Positions 9,434 through 17,778 of a stretch of DNA of 64,000 nucleotides are shown in pieces (within the stretch, counting starts at the first letter, position 1; each line of letters opens with the position of its first letter). Under the pieces are notes generated by a model, which saw nothing but the letters and a program-made list of their open reading frames with translations, did no database searches and was not told where the DNA came from. The DNA is from Rhodopseudomonas julia (lineage in GTDB: Bacteria > Pseudomonadota > Alphaproteobacteria > Rhizobiales > Afifellaceae), in NCBI RefSeq assembly GCF_030813515.1, contig NZ_JAUSUK010000001.1:310001-374000 (forward strand), read 5' to 3'. Position numbers and translations under genes: made by a program.

Positions 9434-10267
9434 ATGGCAGAGGCCCACGCCAAGAACCACGACTACCATCTGGTGGACCCCAGCCCGTGGCCGTTCGTCG
9501 GCTCCGTGTCGGCTTTCGCACTCGCACTCGGCGCCATCGCCGCGATGAAAGGGGCGGGCGTCTACTGGATCGCTCCGGGCCTGCTCGGTGTCCTGATCAC
9601 GATGATCGGCTGGTGGGGCGATGTCATCAAGGAGAGCCACCAGGGCCATCACACAGGCGTCGTGTCCTTGCATCTGCGCTACGGCATGATCCTGTTCATC
9701 GCCTCGGAGGTGATGTTCTTCGTCGCCTGGTTCTGGGCCTTCTTCGATGCGAGCCTTTATGCCGGAGAAGCCGTCCAGCCGATGCGCGCAGAGCTGACCG
9801 GCGGCACCTGGCCGCCTGAGGGCATCGAAGTCTTCGATCCGTGGCATCTGCCGCTTCTCAACACGCTGATCCTGCTGACTTCGGGCACAACCGTCACCTG
9901 GGCGCATCATTCGCTGCTCGTGAACGATCGCCGTGGGCTCAAATGGGGCCTCGCTTTGACCATCGCCCTCGGCGTTTTGTTCTCCTGCGTGCAGGCCTAC
10001 GAATATTCCGAGGCGGCCTTCTCCTTCGGCGGCAACATCTACGGCGCGACCTTCTTCATGGCGACGGGCTTCCACGGCTTCCATGTCATCGTCGGCACCA
10101 TCTTCCTCGCCGTCTGCCTGTGGCGGGCGACGCGCGGCGACTTTACGCCTGAGAAGCATTTCGGCTTCGAGGCGGCCGCGTGGTACTGGCATTTCGTCGA
10201 CGTCGTCTGGCTCTTCCTCTTCGCCTGCATCTATGTGTGGGGAACGGCCGGCGCGGTCACGCACTGA
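9434..10267 (+). CDS. ctaE: Cytochrome c oxidase subunit III
   Basis: 277-residue seven-helix subunit III, which stabilises the D proton path of subunit I. It starts MAEAHAKNHDYHLVDPSPWP, typical of the family. It has WWGDVIKESHQGHHT, the buried glutamate region ASEVMFFVAWFWAFF, and HFVDVVWLFLF at the end. GAGAGGAAACG precedes the ATG. It is followed by a hairpin and then the DUF983 gene, so transcription of the distal assembly genes may be reduced here. Confidence 0.97.
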   Translation: MAEAHAKNHDYHLVDPSPWPFVGSVSAFALALGAIAAMKGAGVYWIAPGLLGVLITMIGWWGDVIKESHQGHHTGVVSLHLRYGMILFIASEVMFFVAWFWAFFDASLYAGEAVQPMRAELTGGTWPPEGIEVFDPWHLPLLNTLILLTSGTTVTWAHHSLLVNDRRGLKWGLALTIALGVLFSCVQAYEYSEAAFSFGGNIYGATFFMATGFHGFHVIVGTIFLAVCLWRATRGDFTPEKHFGFEAAAWYWHFVDVVWLFLFACIYVWGTAGAVTH

Positions 10268-10277
10268 ACCCACACGC

Positions 10278-10307
10278 AAGGAGGGATGGTCCGCCGGACC
10301 ATCCTTT
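10278..10307 (+). promoter_or_regulatory. Shine-Dalgarno plus perfect hairpin between ctaE and the DUF983 gene
   Basis: AAGGAG at 10278-10283 is followed at once by a perfect 9-bp stem: GGATGGTCC (10284-10292), loop GCC, GGACCATCC (10296-10304), then TTT. As a terminator the U-run is short. The strong Shine-Dalgarno is too far (about 30 bases) from the DUF983 ATG at 10315 when unfolded, but only 10 bases away when the stem is folded, so the hairpin may present it to the start codon. Confidence 0.55.
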
Positions 10308-10314
10308 GATCCTC

Positions 10315-10704
10315 ATGGCGCCCGATGTAATCCCGACGACATCTCCCGATCCGGTTTCGGCCGGACTTCGGGGGCGCTGCCCACGCTGCGGCCAGGCGAG
10401 CATCTTCGACGGCTTCTTGAAGCTCAAGGAGACGTGTCCCGCCTGCCGGCTCAATTATTCCTTTGCCGATTCCGCCGACGGGCCGGCGTTTTTCGCCATG
10501 ACGTTCGTCGGTTTTTTGGTGGCGGGTGCCGCCGTCATCGTGGAACTCGCCTATACCCCGCCCTTCTGGGTGCACATCGTTTTGTGGCTGCCGATCGTTC
10601 TCGTTCTCTGCCTCGTCCTGCTGAGGCCACTCAAAGGCCTGGCGGTGGCGCTGCAATACGCCAACAAAGCGAAAGAAGGCGAAATCGACCGAAGCGGCCA
10701 ATGA
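10315..10704 (+). CDS. DUF983 domain-containing membrane protein
   Basis: 129-residue protein with an N-terminal zinc-ribbon (GRCPRCGQASIFDGFLKLKE then CPACRLNY; four cysteines in two CxxC pairs) followed by two transmembrane helices (about residues 58-78 and 83-103). DUF983 genes usually sit inside cox operons of alphaproteobacteria, between subunit III and SURF1 as here, which points to an accessory role in oxidase biogenesis; no biochemical function is known to me. ATG 10315 is the family-like start; an in-frame TTG lies at 10306. Its stop overlaps surf1 (ATGA). Confidence 0.88.
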   Translation: MAPDVIPTTSPDPVSAGLRGRCPRCGQASIFDGFLKLKETCPACRLNYSFADSADGPAFFAMTFVGFLVAGAAVIVELAYTPPFWVHIVLWLPIVLVLCLVLLRPLKGLAVALQYANKAKEGEIDRSGQ

Positions 10705-11453
10705 GGAGCCTCCGCCGTCTCCTCGTCCCCGGCGTTCTTGTGATCGTCGCCGTCGCCATACTCGTTTCGCTCGGCAACTGGCAGCTGCGGCGTCTCGCGT
10801 GGAAGGAAGACCTGATCGCGCAGGTGGCGGAGCGACCCTCGCTACCGCCCGTGCCTGAGAGGGCGATCTTCACCGGCGACATCACCGATCTGCATTACCG
10901 CCGCGTCGAGCTTTCCGGCCATTACCTGCCGGAAAAGGAAGTGCGCGTCTTCACGAGCCTGCCGCTCGGCGACGCGCGCGGCCCCGCCTCCGGCCCCGGC
11001 GCCTGGATCATGACGCCGTTTGCTCTCGATGCCGGCGGCACAGTTCTCGTCAATCGCGGCTTCGTGCCGGATCGGGCAGAATGGGCGCCGCCGCCGAAGG
11101 GCTCCGTCGAGATTTCGGGCCTGATCCGCCCCGACGATCCGCCGACCTGGCTCACCCCAGACAACGAGCCGGGCAAGGATCTCTTCTTCTCCCGTTCGAT
11201 CGCCGCGATCTCGGCTGCCCGAGCTCTCGCCGCCCCGGTCGCACCGATGACGCTCGATCTTCTCGCCTCGCCCGACGGGCCGGCCCTGCCGCAGGCCGGC
11301 GAAACGCGCATGTCTTTCCCCAACGACCATTTGCAATACGCCCTTACCTGGTACGGGCTCGCGATCGCGCTCGTTGCGGTTTTCCTCATGTTTGCGACCC
11401 CGCGTCTGCGCGGGGAAAGGGCTGAAAACGATATGCAATCGGACCTGCGGTGA
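10701..11453 (+). CDS. surf1: SURF1 family cytochrome oxidase assembly protein
   Basis: 250-residue inner-membrane protein with two transmembrane helices at the ends (about residues 8-26 and 214-233) flanking a periplasmic domain, the classic SURF1/Shy1 topology. Motifs: GNWQLRRLAWKEDLI after the first helix, GPGAWIMTPF and VNRGFVP in the middle, NDHLQYALTWYGLA at the second helix. SURF1 promotes heme a insertion into subunit I. It overlaps the DUF983 stop by 4 bases. The start MRSLRRLL is confirmed by that coupling. Confidence 0.95.
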   Translation: MRSLRRLLVPGVLVIVAVAILVSLGNWQLRRLAWKEDLIAQVAERPSLPPVPERAIFTGDITDLHYRRVELSGHYLPEKEVRVFTSLPLGDARGPASGPGAWIMTPFALDAGGTVLVNRGFVPDRAEWAPPPKGSVEISGLIRPDDPPTWLTPDNEPGKDLFFSRSIAAISAARALAAPVAPMTLDLLASPDGPALPQAGETRMSFPNDHLQYALTWYGLAIALVAVFLMFATPRLRGERAENDMQSDLR

Positions 11454-11511
11454 TGGCGACGCTTGACTTCACCCCACCCTCGGACCTACCTCGCCCTGAA
11501 CGGGACGACCC

Positions 11512-12471
11512 ATGACCAAACCTCAGATCACACTTCATCTTTGCGCCCCGCGCGGTTTCTGCGCCGGCGTCGATCGTGCCATCCAGGTGGTGGAAGAAGC
11601 GCTGAGGCGCTACGGCGCTCCGGTCTATGTCCGCCACGAGATCGTGCACAACCGCTTCGTCGTGGAGACGCTCAAGGAAAAGGGCGCCGTCTTCGTCGAG
11701 GAGCTCGACGAGATTCCGGAGACCGAGCAGCCGGTGATTTTCTCCGCGCATGGCGTGGCCAAGCGCGTGCCGGAAGCGGCGACCGCCCGAAACCTCTTCT
11801 ATCTCGACGCCACCTGCCCGCTCGTTTCCAAGGTGCACAAGGAAGCGATCCTGCATGAGCGCCGCGGCCGCGAGATCGTGCTGATCGGTCATGCCGGCCA
11901 CCCGGAGGTGGAAGGCACGATGGGCCAGCTCGAACCCGGCACGGTCACCCTGATCGAGACGCCGGAAGACGCGCGCGCCTTCATGCCGAAGGATCCGGAG
12001 AACCTCTCCTGGATCAGCCAGACGACGCTGTCGATCGACGACACGGCCGAGATGGTGGAGATCCTGAAGGAGCGCTTCCCCTCGATCGCGGGGCCGCAGA
12101 AGGGCGACATCTGCTACGCCACGACCAACCGCCAGGAGGCGGTGAAGGCCGTCGCCCCAACGGTGGAGCGCATGCTCGTCGTGGGCGCACCAAACTCCTC
12201 CAATTCAAGGCGCCTTCGCGAAGTCGCCGAGCGTTCGGGCTGCCCCAAAGCCATGCTGATCAACCGTGCCGCAGAGATCGATTGGGCCGATTTCGACGGC
12301 ATCAGCCGCGTCGGGCTGACGGCCGGCGCCTCGGCTCCGGAAGTTCTGGTGGAGGAAGTCGTCGCCGCCTTCCGCGAACGCTTCGACCTCAAGATCGAGC
12401 TCGTGACGACGGCGGAGGAAGACATCACCTTCCTGCTGCCGCGGGCCCTGCGCGACCAGGCTGCAGCGTAA
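11512..12471 (+). CDS. ispH: 4-hydroxy-3-methylbut-2-enyl diphosphate reductase
   Basis: 319-residue IspH (LytB), last enzyme of the non-mevalonate isoprenoid pathway; makes IPP and DMAPP. The iron-sulfur ligands are three cysteines, in [25 protein letters not shown] and ISPD-type position GAPNSSNS with ICYATTNRQ. The N-terminal APRGFCAGV marks the family. Length is normal. It lies 58 bp after surf1 and 9 bp before thrB, so probably shares the tail of the oxidase transcript; the enzyme supplies the prenyl units used by CtaB and by UppS-type enzymes. Confidence 0.97.
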   Translation: MTKPQITLHLCAPRGFCAGVDRAIQVVEEALRRYGAPVYVRHEIVHNRFVVETLKEKGAVFVEELDEIPETEQPVIFSAHGVAKRVPEAATARNLFYLDATCPLVSKVHKEAILHERRGREIVLIGHAGHPEVEGTMGQLEPGTVTLIETPEDARAFMPKDPENLSWISQTTLSIDDTAEMVEILKERFPSIAGPQKGDICYATTNRQEAVKAVAPTVERMLVVGAPNSSNSRRLREVAERSGCPKAMLINRAAEIDWADFDGISRVGLTAGASAPEVLVEEVVAAFRERFDLKIELVTTAEEDITFLLPRALRDQAAA

Positions 12472-12480
12472 ACGCCACGA

Positions 12481-13446
12481 ATGGCAGTCTATACGGAGAT
12501 TGGGGACGGCGAGCTTCAGGCGTTCCTCAAGGATTACGAGCTCGGCACGCTGCTCGCCTTCAAGGGCATCGCCGAGGGCGTGGAGAATTCCAACTACCTT
12601 CTGCACACCGATGCCGGTTTCTACATTCTGACGCTCTATGAGCGGCGGGTAAAAGCGGAGGATCTGCCCTTCTTCCTGTCGCTCCTGGAGCATCTGGCAG
12701 CCCGCGGCATCGTCTGCCCGACGCCCCTCAAGGGCCGCGACGGGGTGGCGCTGCGAGAACTCGGTGGCCGGCCCGCGGCGATCTTTTCCTTCCTCGACGG
12801 GATGTGGGTGCGTCGGCCTCAGACCGTGCATTGCGCCGAACTCGGAAAAGCGCTCGCCCAGATGCACGAGGCGGGTCGCGATTTTCCGATGCGGCGCACC
12901 AATGCGCTGACGGTTGCCGACTGGCGGCCGCTGCATGAGAAAGCCCGAGAGGCTGCAAGCGAACCCGACGAGAACCTGCACGCCCTCCTCTCCGACGAGC
13001 TCGATTTTCTGGAAAACAACTGGCCGAAAGATCTCCCGGCAGGCGTCATCCATGCCGATCTTTTTCCCGACAACGTCTTCTTTCTCGGCGACGAACTTTC
13101 CGGCCTCATCGACTTTTATTTCGCCTGCAACGACTTCTTCGCCTACGACCTCGCCATCTGCCTCAACGCCTGGTGCTTTGAGCCGGATGCGACCTTCAAC
13201 GTGACGAAGGCGCATGCGCTCTTGTCGGCCTACGAGAAAAGCCGGCCGCTCACGCAAGACGAGCGTGAGGCACTGCCCATCCTGGCGCGCGGCGGGGCGT
13301 TGCGTTTTCTCCTCACCCGTCTCTACGACTGGAACACCACACCGCCCGGTGCCTTCGTCACGCGCAAGGATCCGGGCGAATTCGTGCGCAAGCTGCGGTT
13401 TCACCGCGACGTCCGCTCGAGCAGCGAATACGGCTTCGACCTTTGA
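12481..13446 (+). CDS. thrB: Homoserine kinase type II
   Basis: 321-residue ThrB of the aminoglycoside-phosphotransferase fold (not the GHMP type), phosphorylating homoserine in threonine synthesis. Key sites are the catalytic loop [11 protein letters not shown] (about residue 191) and the metal-binding [18 protein letters not shown]. It starts [20 protein letters not shown], the usual opening for this family. The ispH-thrB-rnhA order is conserved in Hyphomicrobiales. Its TGA overlaps the TTG start of rnhA. Confidence 0.95.
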   Translation: MAVYTEIGDGELQAFLKDYELGTLLAFKGIAEGVENSNYLLHTDAGFYILTLYERRVKAEDLPFFLSLLEHLAARGIVCPTPLKGRDGVALRELGGRPAAIFSFLDGMWVRRPQTVHCAELGKALAQMHEAGRDFPMRRTNALTVADWRPLHEKAREAASEPDENLHALLSDELDFLENNWPKDLPAGVIHADLFPDNVFFLGDELSGLIDFYFACNDFFAYDLAICLNAWCFEPDATFNVTKAHALLSAYEKSRPLTQDEREALPILARGGALRFLLTRLYDWNTTPPGAFVTRKDPGEFVRKLRFHRDVRSSSEYGFDL

Positions 13447-13919
13447 CCGATAAAGAAACCATCGTCATCCATACCGACGGCGCCTGTTCCGGCAATCCGG
13501 GACCGGGCGGCTGGGGCGCCATCCTGCAATATCGCGGGGTGGAAAAAGAGCTCTGCGGCGGCGAAGGCGAAACCACCAACAACCGTATGGAACTGACGGC
13601 CGCAGTGGAGGCACTGAGCGCCCTCAAGCGCCCCTCGCGCATCGCGCTTCACACCGACAGCGAATATCTGCGCCAGGGCATCACCAGCTGGGTGAAAAAC
13701 TGGCAGAAGAACGGCTGGAAGACAGCCGCCAAGAAGCCGGTCAAGAACGTCGATCTGTGGCAGGCACTGACGGCTGCGATCAAGCAGCACGACGTCGAAT
13801 GGCATTGGGTGCGTGGCCATGCCGGCGACGAGATGAACGAGCGGGCCGATGCGCTTGCGCGCAAAGGCATGGCGCCTTTCAAGAACGGCGGAAAGAAGAC
13901 CGGCACGACGCGCTCTTGA
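13443..13919 (+). CDS. rnhA: Ribonuclease HI
   Basis: 158-residue RNase HI, which removes RNA from RNA-DNA hybrids. Acidic catalytic residues are visible in [17 protein letters not shown] (Asp), [11 protein letters not shown] (Glu), [11 protein letters not shown] (Asp) and the C-terminal [17 protein letters not shown] (His, Asp). The start is TTG at 13443, overlapping the thrB stop (TTGA). No ATG lies upstream of the first catalytic motif, so the rare start is well supported. Confidence 0.96.
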   Translation: MTDKETIVIHTDGACSGNPGPGGWGAILQYRGVEKELCGGEGETTNNRMELTAAVEALSALKRPSRIALHTDSEYLRQGITSWVKNWQKNGWKTAAKKPVKNVDLWQALTAAIKQHDVEWHWVRGHAGDEMNERADALARKGMAPFKNGGKKTGTTRS

Positions 13920-13961
13920 GCGGATCGAAACGGGGCGCTAGGCGTTCCTTTCCCCGTCCGC
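13920..13961 (+). terminator. Hairpin after rnhA
   Basis: GCGGA (13920-13924) and ACGGGG (13930-13935) pair with TCCGC (13957-13961) and CCCCGT (13952-13957) across the rnhA-corA gap. No U-tract follows; corA starts 13 bp later, so it may separate corA from the oxidase-ispH-thrB-rnhA transcript or only stabilise its end. Confidence 0.35.
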
Positions 13962-13974
13962 AGAAGGAGCCAGG

Positions 13975-14991
13975 ATGCTGCAGATCTACAAGACCCAGGG
14001 TGACCGGCTCGTGCCCGTGGATGGCGCAGACCTCACCGCTCCGCCTTCCGAAGACACCGCCCGCACGCCTCTCTGGATCGATCTTCTGGACCCGACGCCG
14101 GCCGAGGCCGCGACGGTTGAAAACTATATCGGCATCGAGATCCCGGCCGTCGCCGACCTTGAGGAAATCGAGCCGTCCTCGCGCCTCTACGCGGAAGAAG
14201 GCGCCGTCTTCATGACCGTCACGACAGTCGTCGGCGTGCAGAGCGGCGAGCCGGCCAAGACGCCTGTCGCCTTCATTCTGCGCAACGGCCATCTGGTCAC
14301 GGTGCGCTATGCCGAACCGCGTCAGTTCCGCACCTTCCTCGCCCAGGCCCAGAAAGGCACTGGCGAACGCTATGATACGGCCGAAGCCATCATGCTCGGG
14401 CTTCTCGAAGCCCAGGTGAACTGGCTTGCCGATCTTCTGGAGCTGATCGGCCACGACATCGATTCCATGTCGCAGGGCGTGTTTCAGAGCAAGGTGAAGA
14501 AGGTGAGCCGCAAGACCGCCGATCTGCGTTCGACCATGGGTGAGATCGGCCGGCAGGGCGATCTCCTATCGCTCGTGCGCGAAAGCCTCGTCTCGCTGTC
14601 GCGCCTCCTCACCTACCACCATACGCTGTCGCCACGTACCAAGGGCGACAAGGCGGAAAAGGCCGACAAGGAAGCCAGGAACCGCACCCGCATCCTGGTG
14701 CGCGACGCCCAGTCTCTGAGCGAGCATGCGAGCTTCCTGTCCACCAAGCTCAGCTTCATGCTCGACGCGACCCTCGGCCTCATCAATCTGGAGCAGAACC
14801 AGATCATCAAGATTTTTTCCGTCGTCGCCGTCATCTTCGTGCCGCCGACGCTCGTCGCCTCCATCTACGGCATGAATTTCCAAGGCATGCCGGAACTCGA
14901 CTGGAGCTTCGGTTATCCTTTCGCGCTCATTTTGATGCTCGTCTCCGCCGGCCTGCCGCTTCTCTATTTCAAGCGCCGCGGCTGGCTCTAA
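13975..14991 (+). CDS. corA: CorA family magnesium transporter
   Basis: 338-residue CorA/MIT family divalent cation channel. A large cytoplasmic N-terminal domain (about 1-275) with long helices is followed by two transmembrane helices. The pore signature YGMNF is present in SIYGMNFQGMPELDW between the helices. The C-terminus is short and basic (YFKRRGWL), as usual. AAGGAGCCAGG precedes ATG 13975. It probably imports Mg2+ (some members move Co2+ or Ni2+). Confidence 0.94.
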   Translation: MLQIYKTQGDRLVPVDGADLTAPPSEDTARTPLWIDLLDPTPAEAATVENYIGIEIPAVADLEEIEPSSRLYAEEGAVFMTVTTVVGVQSGEPAKTPVAFILRNGHLVTVRYAEPRQFRTFLAQAQKGTGERYDTAEAIMLGLLEAQVNWLADLLELIGHDIDSMSQGVFQSKVKKVSRKTADLRSTMGEIGRQGDLLSLVRESLVSLSRLLTYHHTLSPRTKGDKAEKADKEARNRTRILVRDAQSLSEHASFLSTKLSFMLDATLGLINLEQNQIIKIFSVVAVIFVPPTLVASIYGMNFQGMPELDWSFGYPFALILMLVSAGLPLLYFKRRGWL

Positions 14992-15155
14992 GCTCCTTTC
15001 GGCTCGCGAACCCGCTCCCCTCTGACGTGCATTTTTCCGCGCGCGCGTCTCGCAAGCCCGCCTCTTCATCCCGCCCAAGAGCGCCTTGAACCGCGCTTTT
15101 GCTGGTTTTTTGTCATTTTTACGCTGCAAAAACGAGGAACCGGCCCACTCTACCA

Positions 15156-15341
15156 GTGGTTCTGGCACCATGGATCTTCGGTTCCTTGATCGGCACCGGC
15201 AATCCGATGGACGTCTTCTACGGCTATTGCTTCGCAGCCGCCCTTCTCTTCGTGGCCGCAGGGATCGCCATCGTCTTCGGCGTCAAAGCCGAACAGCGAG
15301 GTCTCGAAGACGTGGCGGAACCGTTGTCGGCTCAGGCCTGA
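15156..15341 (+). pseudogene. C-terminal remnant of an MFS transporter
   Basis: An isolated stretch of about 60 codons reads LAPWIFGSLIGTGNPMDVF, then a hydrophobic helix (YGYCFAAALLFVAAGIAIVFG) and a tail VKAEQRGLEDVAEPLSAQA. This matches the end of a 12-helix major facilitator (last loop, helix 12 and the GLEDVA-PLS tail). The upstream 150 bp back to corA has no continuation in any frame, so the rest of the gene was deleted. The open frame extends to 15099, but the first 19 codons look unrelated. Identification is from memory of family C-termini. Confidence 0.6.
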
Positions 15342-15441
15342 CGCGCCCGTCCAGGGATCTCAAAAGGCAAGAGACGGTTCCGCCCCTTGGTCTTGCACGC
15401 CACCCGCCTTACGCTGTCTTCTCCTTTGGATCGGAGCCTCG

Positions 15442-15864
15442 ATGCCGCTTTTTCTCGTTCTCTTGCCTACCTTCATCCAGGTCGGGCTCACCTTCTTTCT
15501 CGCCTTCCACATGGGCCGGGTGCGGTTTGCCGCGATCCGCCGCGGCGAGGTCAATCCCGACGAGATCGCCCTCAACGAGCCGAACTGGCCGACGAAAGCC
15601 CTGCAGGCGGCGAATTGCTATCGCAACCAGTTCGAGCTGCCGGTCCTCTTTTATGCCCTCACGGCGCTGGCGGTCCTGACGAACAAGGCAGGCTTCGTCT
15701 TCGTCATCCTGAGCTTCGTCTTCGTCGCGAGCCGCATCCTGCACGCCTATATCCACACCGGCTCCAACGAATTGCGTTCCCGCTTCCGCATCTTCGCCTT
15801 CGGCCTCTTCGTCCTTCTCCTCATGTGGGTGATCTTTGCGCTGCAGATCCTGTTTGGGATCTGA
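15442..15864 (+). CDS. MAPEG family membrane protein
   Basis: 140-residue protein with four transmembrane helices (about residues 4-24, 64-82, 84-102 and 116-136). It matches the MAPEG family (membrane-associated proteins in eicosanoid and glutathione metabolism). Family features are the cytosolic loop ending NYRNQFELPVLFY-like (here NCYRNQFELPVLFY) and RILHAYIHTGSNELR. Bacterial members may act as membrane glutathione transferases, but substrates are unknown. GGAGCCTCG precedes the ATG. The 3' end overlaps the convergent DUF4345 gene by 44 bp. Confidence 0.88.
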   Translation: MPLFLVLLPTFIQVGLTFFLAFHMGRVRFAAIRRGEVNPDEIALNEPNWPTKALQAANCYRNQFELPVLFYALTALAVLTNKAGFVFVILSFVFVASRILHAYIHTGSNELRSRFRIFAFGLFVLLLMWVIFALQILFGI

Positions 15865-16294
15865 GGCGGGCCACCCGCCTCTGCCAGACGACGAGACACG
15901 GCACCACGGCGAGCTCCATGACGAGCCCGCCGACATGACCGGGCGAAGGCGAGCCCGCAAGCACCAGCGAGAGAAGCCGGGCGAGGCCGCCGAGAACGAT
16001 CAGCAAGGAAAGAAGTCGAAAGCGCTCTCCCTTCCTCTCAATAGCCTGGACGCAGGAGAGAAAAGCGAGGCCGACACCGAAGAAGACGCCGGAGAGAAAG
16101 CGCAGATGGCTGTCGAGGTCGACCGACCATGGGGCCGACGCCTGCAGGAAGCCGGGTCCGAGGACGACGCCCGCTGCGCCGGCGGAAAGCGGAATCAGCG
16201 ACAGGATCGCAACGACAATCTGGAGAAGAAGGCGTTCTCGGGAAGCGGGCAAGGGGGATCCGATCTTTCTCGCGCGGGCTTCGTCACGCGCCAC
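15821..16294 (-). CDS. DUF4345 domain-containing membrane protein
   Basis: About 157 residues with four predicted helices, matching the DUF4345 pattern: a first helix LLLQIVVAILSLIPLSAGAAG, then GFLQ ... DSHLRFLSGVFFGVGLAF, then RLLSLLIVLGGLARLLSL and a final helix VMELAVVPCLVVWQRRV. Function unknown. The start is uncertain: I use GTG at 16294, the frame stays open further upstream without ATG support, and a TTG lies at about codon 21, just before the first helix. It overlaps the end of the MAPEG gene convergently. Confidence 0.7.
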   Translation of the reverse strand: MARDEARARKIGSPLPASRERLLLQIVVAILSLIPLSAGAAGVVLGPGFLQASAPWSVDLDSHLRFLSGVFFGVGLAFLSCVQAIERKGERFRLLSLLIVLGGLARLLSLVLAGSPSPGHVGGLVMELAVVPCLVVWQRRVARLRSQTGSAAQRSPT

Positions 16295-16430
16295 GGCTGA
16301 CCGGACAAAAACCGCTCCCCTCTTCTGGTGTTCCCTCGGCGAGACGAAACCGCACCCGCGCAACTGTGCACATCGGTCCGCGACCAGCCTTCGGAGCGCC
16401 GACGAACCGGTGTCAGGAGCTCGTCTCTCC

Positions 16431-17093
16431 TCAGGCCGTTGCGGCGCGGGGCAGGAAGCGCACAAAAGCCCGCATGTGAAACGCCGTCTCGACCGGCTGA
16501 TAGCGGTAAGCGGCGCCGACCGGACAGGCGTTGCGGGCGTGGCAGCCGACGGCGAGACAATCGGCCTCGCGCCTCGTGATATGGGCGGCGCAGGCCACCA
16601 CGTCATAGGCCGCTTCGCTGACGGCGCCGGCGGGACAGGTTTTGAGACAGGGCTTTTCGGTGCAGCTCTCACACGGCATGTCTGGAGCCGGACGCGGCGG
16701 CAGATCGAGACGTTCGACGAAGAGCAAAGCGGCGCGGTAGGCGTGCCAGAGCCCGTACTTCGGATGGATCAGAATGCCGAGCGGCGACGGCCCGAGCCCT
16801 TCCGCCCTCCCCGCCCAGCGCTGGAACGGCCGATGCGGCCGATCGAAGGGGTAAACCGCCTTGCCGCCGAAAGCTTCCGCGACGGGCTCCACCACGTGCT
16901 CAGTCCAGCGGTCGAGCGGGTCAGGGCCCTCCCCCGCATGTGGAACGAAGGCCTGCCACATCGCCGGCCCGGCATTGCCGACGAGGAGGAGCGTGCCGCA
17001 GCCGTCGAGCCCCACCTCGTCCTTGTCAGGGTGAAACCCGCCGCGCAGGATGAGGCCGTGGCGTCCCAGCCTCGCTGCGATCTCGCTCAGCAC
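16431..17093 (-). CDS. 4Fe-4S cluster protein, ferredoxin-like
   Basis: 220-residue soluble protein. The C-terminal third carries eight or more cysteines: CESCTEKPCLKTCP (about residues 141-154) is a classical CxxCxxxxCxxxCP-type 4Fe-4S motif, followed by C-x-A-A-H, DCLAVGCHARNACPVG. The N-terminal part (GNAGPAMWQAF, GLWHAYRAALLF) resembles the domain before the ferredoxin module in epoxyqueuosine-reductase-like proteins, but the cobalamin-binding catalytic part is missing. It is a conserved hypothetical in Hyphomicrobiales; an electron transfer role is likely, partner unknown. The start is GTG 17093 with AGGGAG 8 bases upstream. It is divergent from the GST gene. Confidence 0.75.
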   Translation of the reverse strand: MLSEIAARLGRHGLILRGGFHPDKDEVGLDGCGTLLLVGNAGPAMWQAFVPHAGEGPDPLDRWTEHVVEPVAEAFGGKAVYPFDRPHRPFQRWAGRAEGLGPSPLGILIHPKYGLWHAYRAALLFVERLDLPPRPAPDMPCESCTEKPCLKTCPAGAVSEAAYDVVACAAHITRREADCLAVGCHARNACPVGAAYRYQPVETAFHMRAFVRFLPRAATA

Positions 17094-17151
17094 CAGCTTG
17101 TCTCCCTCTCGTTGCGCAGGTACGTATTCCTGACCTTTTCAGGGGGCAAGC

Positions 17152-17778
17152 ATGATCCTCATCGGCCAATACGATTCCCCTTTTGTGCGGCGCGTCGGCG
17201 TGGCGCTCACGCTCTACGACATTCCGTTCGAGCACCGGCCCTGGTCGGTTTTCGGTGATGGCGACAAGATCCGCGCGTACAATCCCTTGATGCGGGTGCC
17301 GACGCTCGTCCTCGACAATGAGGACGTCCTCATCGAAAGCCACGCCATTCTGGATTATCTCGACAATCTCGTCGGTCCGGAGCGGGCGATGTTTCCGATC
17401 GAAGAGCCGGCGCGCCACCGCGCGATCAAGATCGCCTCGCTCGCCTCAGGGCTCGCCGACAAGGCCGTCAGCCTCATCTACGAATTGCGCCTGCACGGGG
17501 AAAAATCCGACATCTGGATGGAGCGCTGTCGCAACCAGATCTCGGGCGTTCTGGAGGCGCTGGAGGCCGACCGGAAGCGGCTCGACGCGCCCTACTGGCT
17601 CGGGGCTTCGATCGGCCATGCCGACATTTTCGTCGCAACCGCCCTGCGCTTCTTGAGCGAGGCGCATCCGGGCCTCGTCGACATGAACGCCTATCCGGCG
17701 CTCAAGGCGCATGCGGAGCGGCTTGAGGCATTGCCCGCCTTCAAGACGATCTATCAGCCCTTCGACGCGCCGGTCTGA
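17152..17778 (+). CDS. Glutathione S-transferase family protein
   Basis: 208-residue cytosolic GST. N-terminal thioredoxin-like domain (residues 1-80) has GQYDSPFVRRVGVALTLY, the cis-Pro site VPTLVLDNEDVLIESHAIL and the E-S pair that binds glutathione. The C-terminal helical domain follows, with an aspartate-capped helix GHADIFVATAL. The catalytic Ser/Cys position is the DSPF serine. It resembles YibF/YfcF-type or beta-class GSTs; substrate unknown. The end overlaps the convergent XRE gene by 25 bp. Confidence 0.85.
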   Translation: MILIGQYDSPFVRRVGVALTLYDIPFEHRPWSVFGDGDKIRAYNPLMRVPTLVLDNEDVLIESHAILDYLDNLVGPERAMFPIEEPARHRAIKIASLASGLADKAVSLIYELRLHGEKSDIWMERCRNQISGVLEALEADRKRLDAPYWLGASIGHADIFVATALRFLSEAHPGLVDMNAYPALKAHAERLEALPAFKTIYQPFDAPV

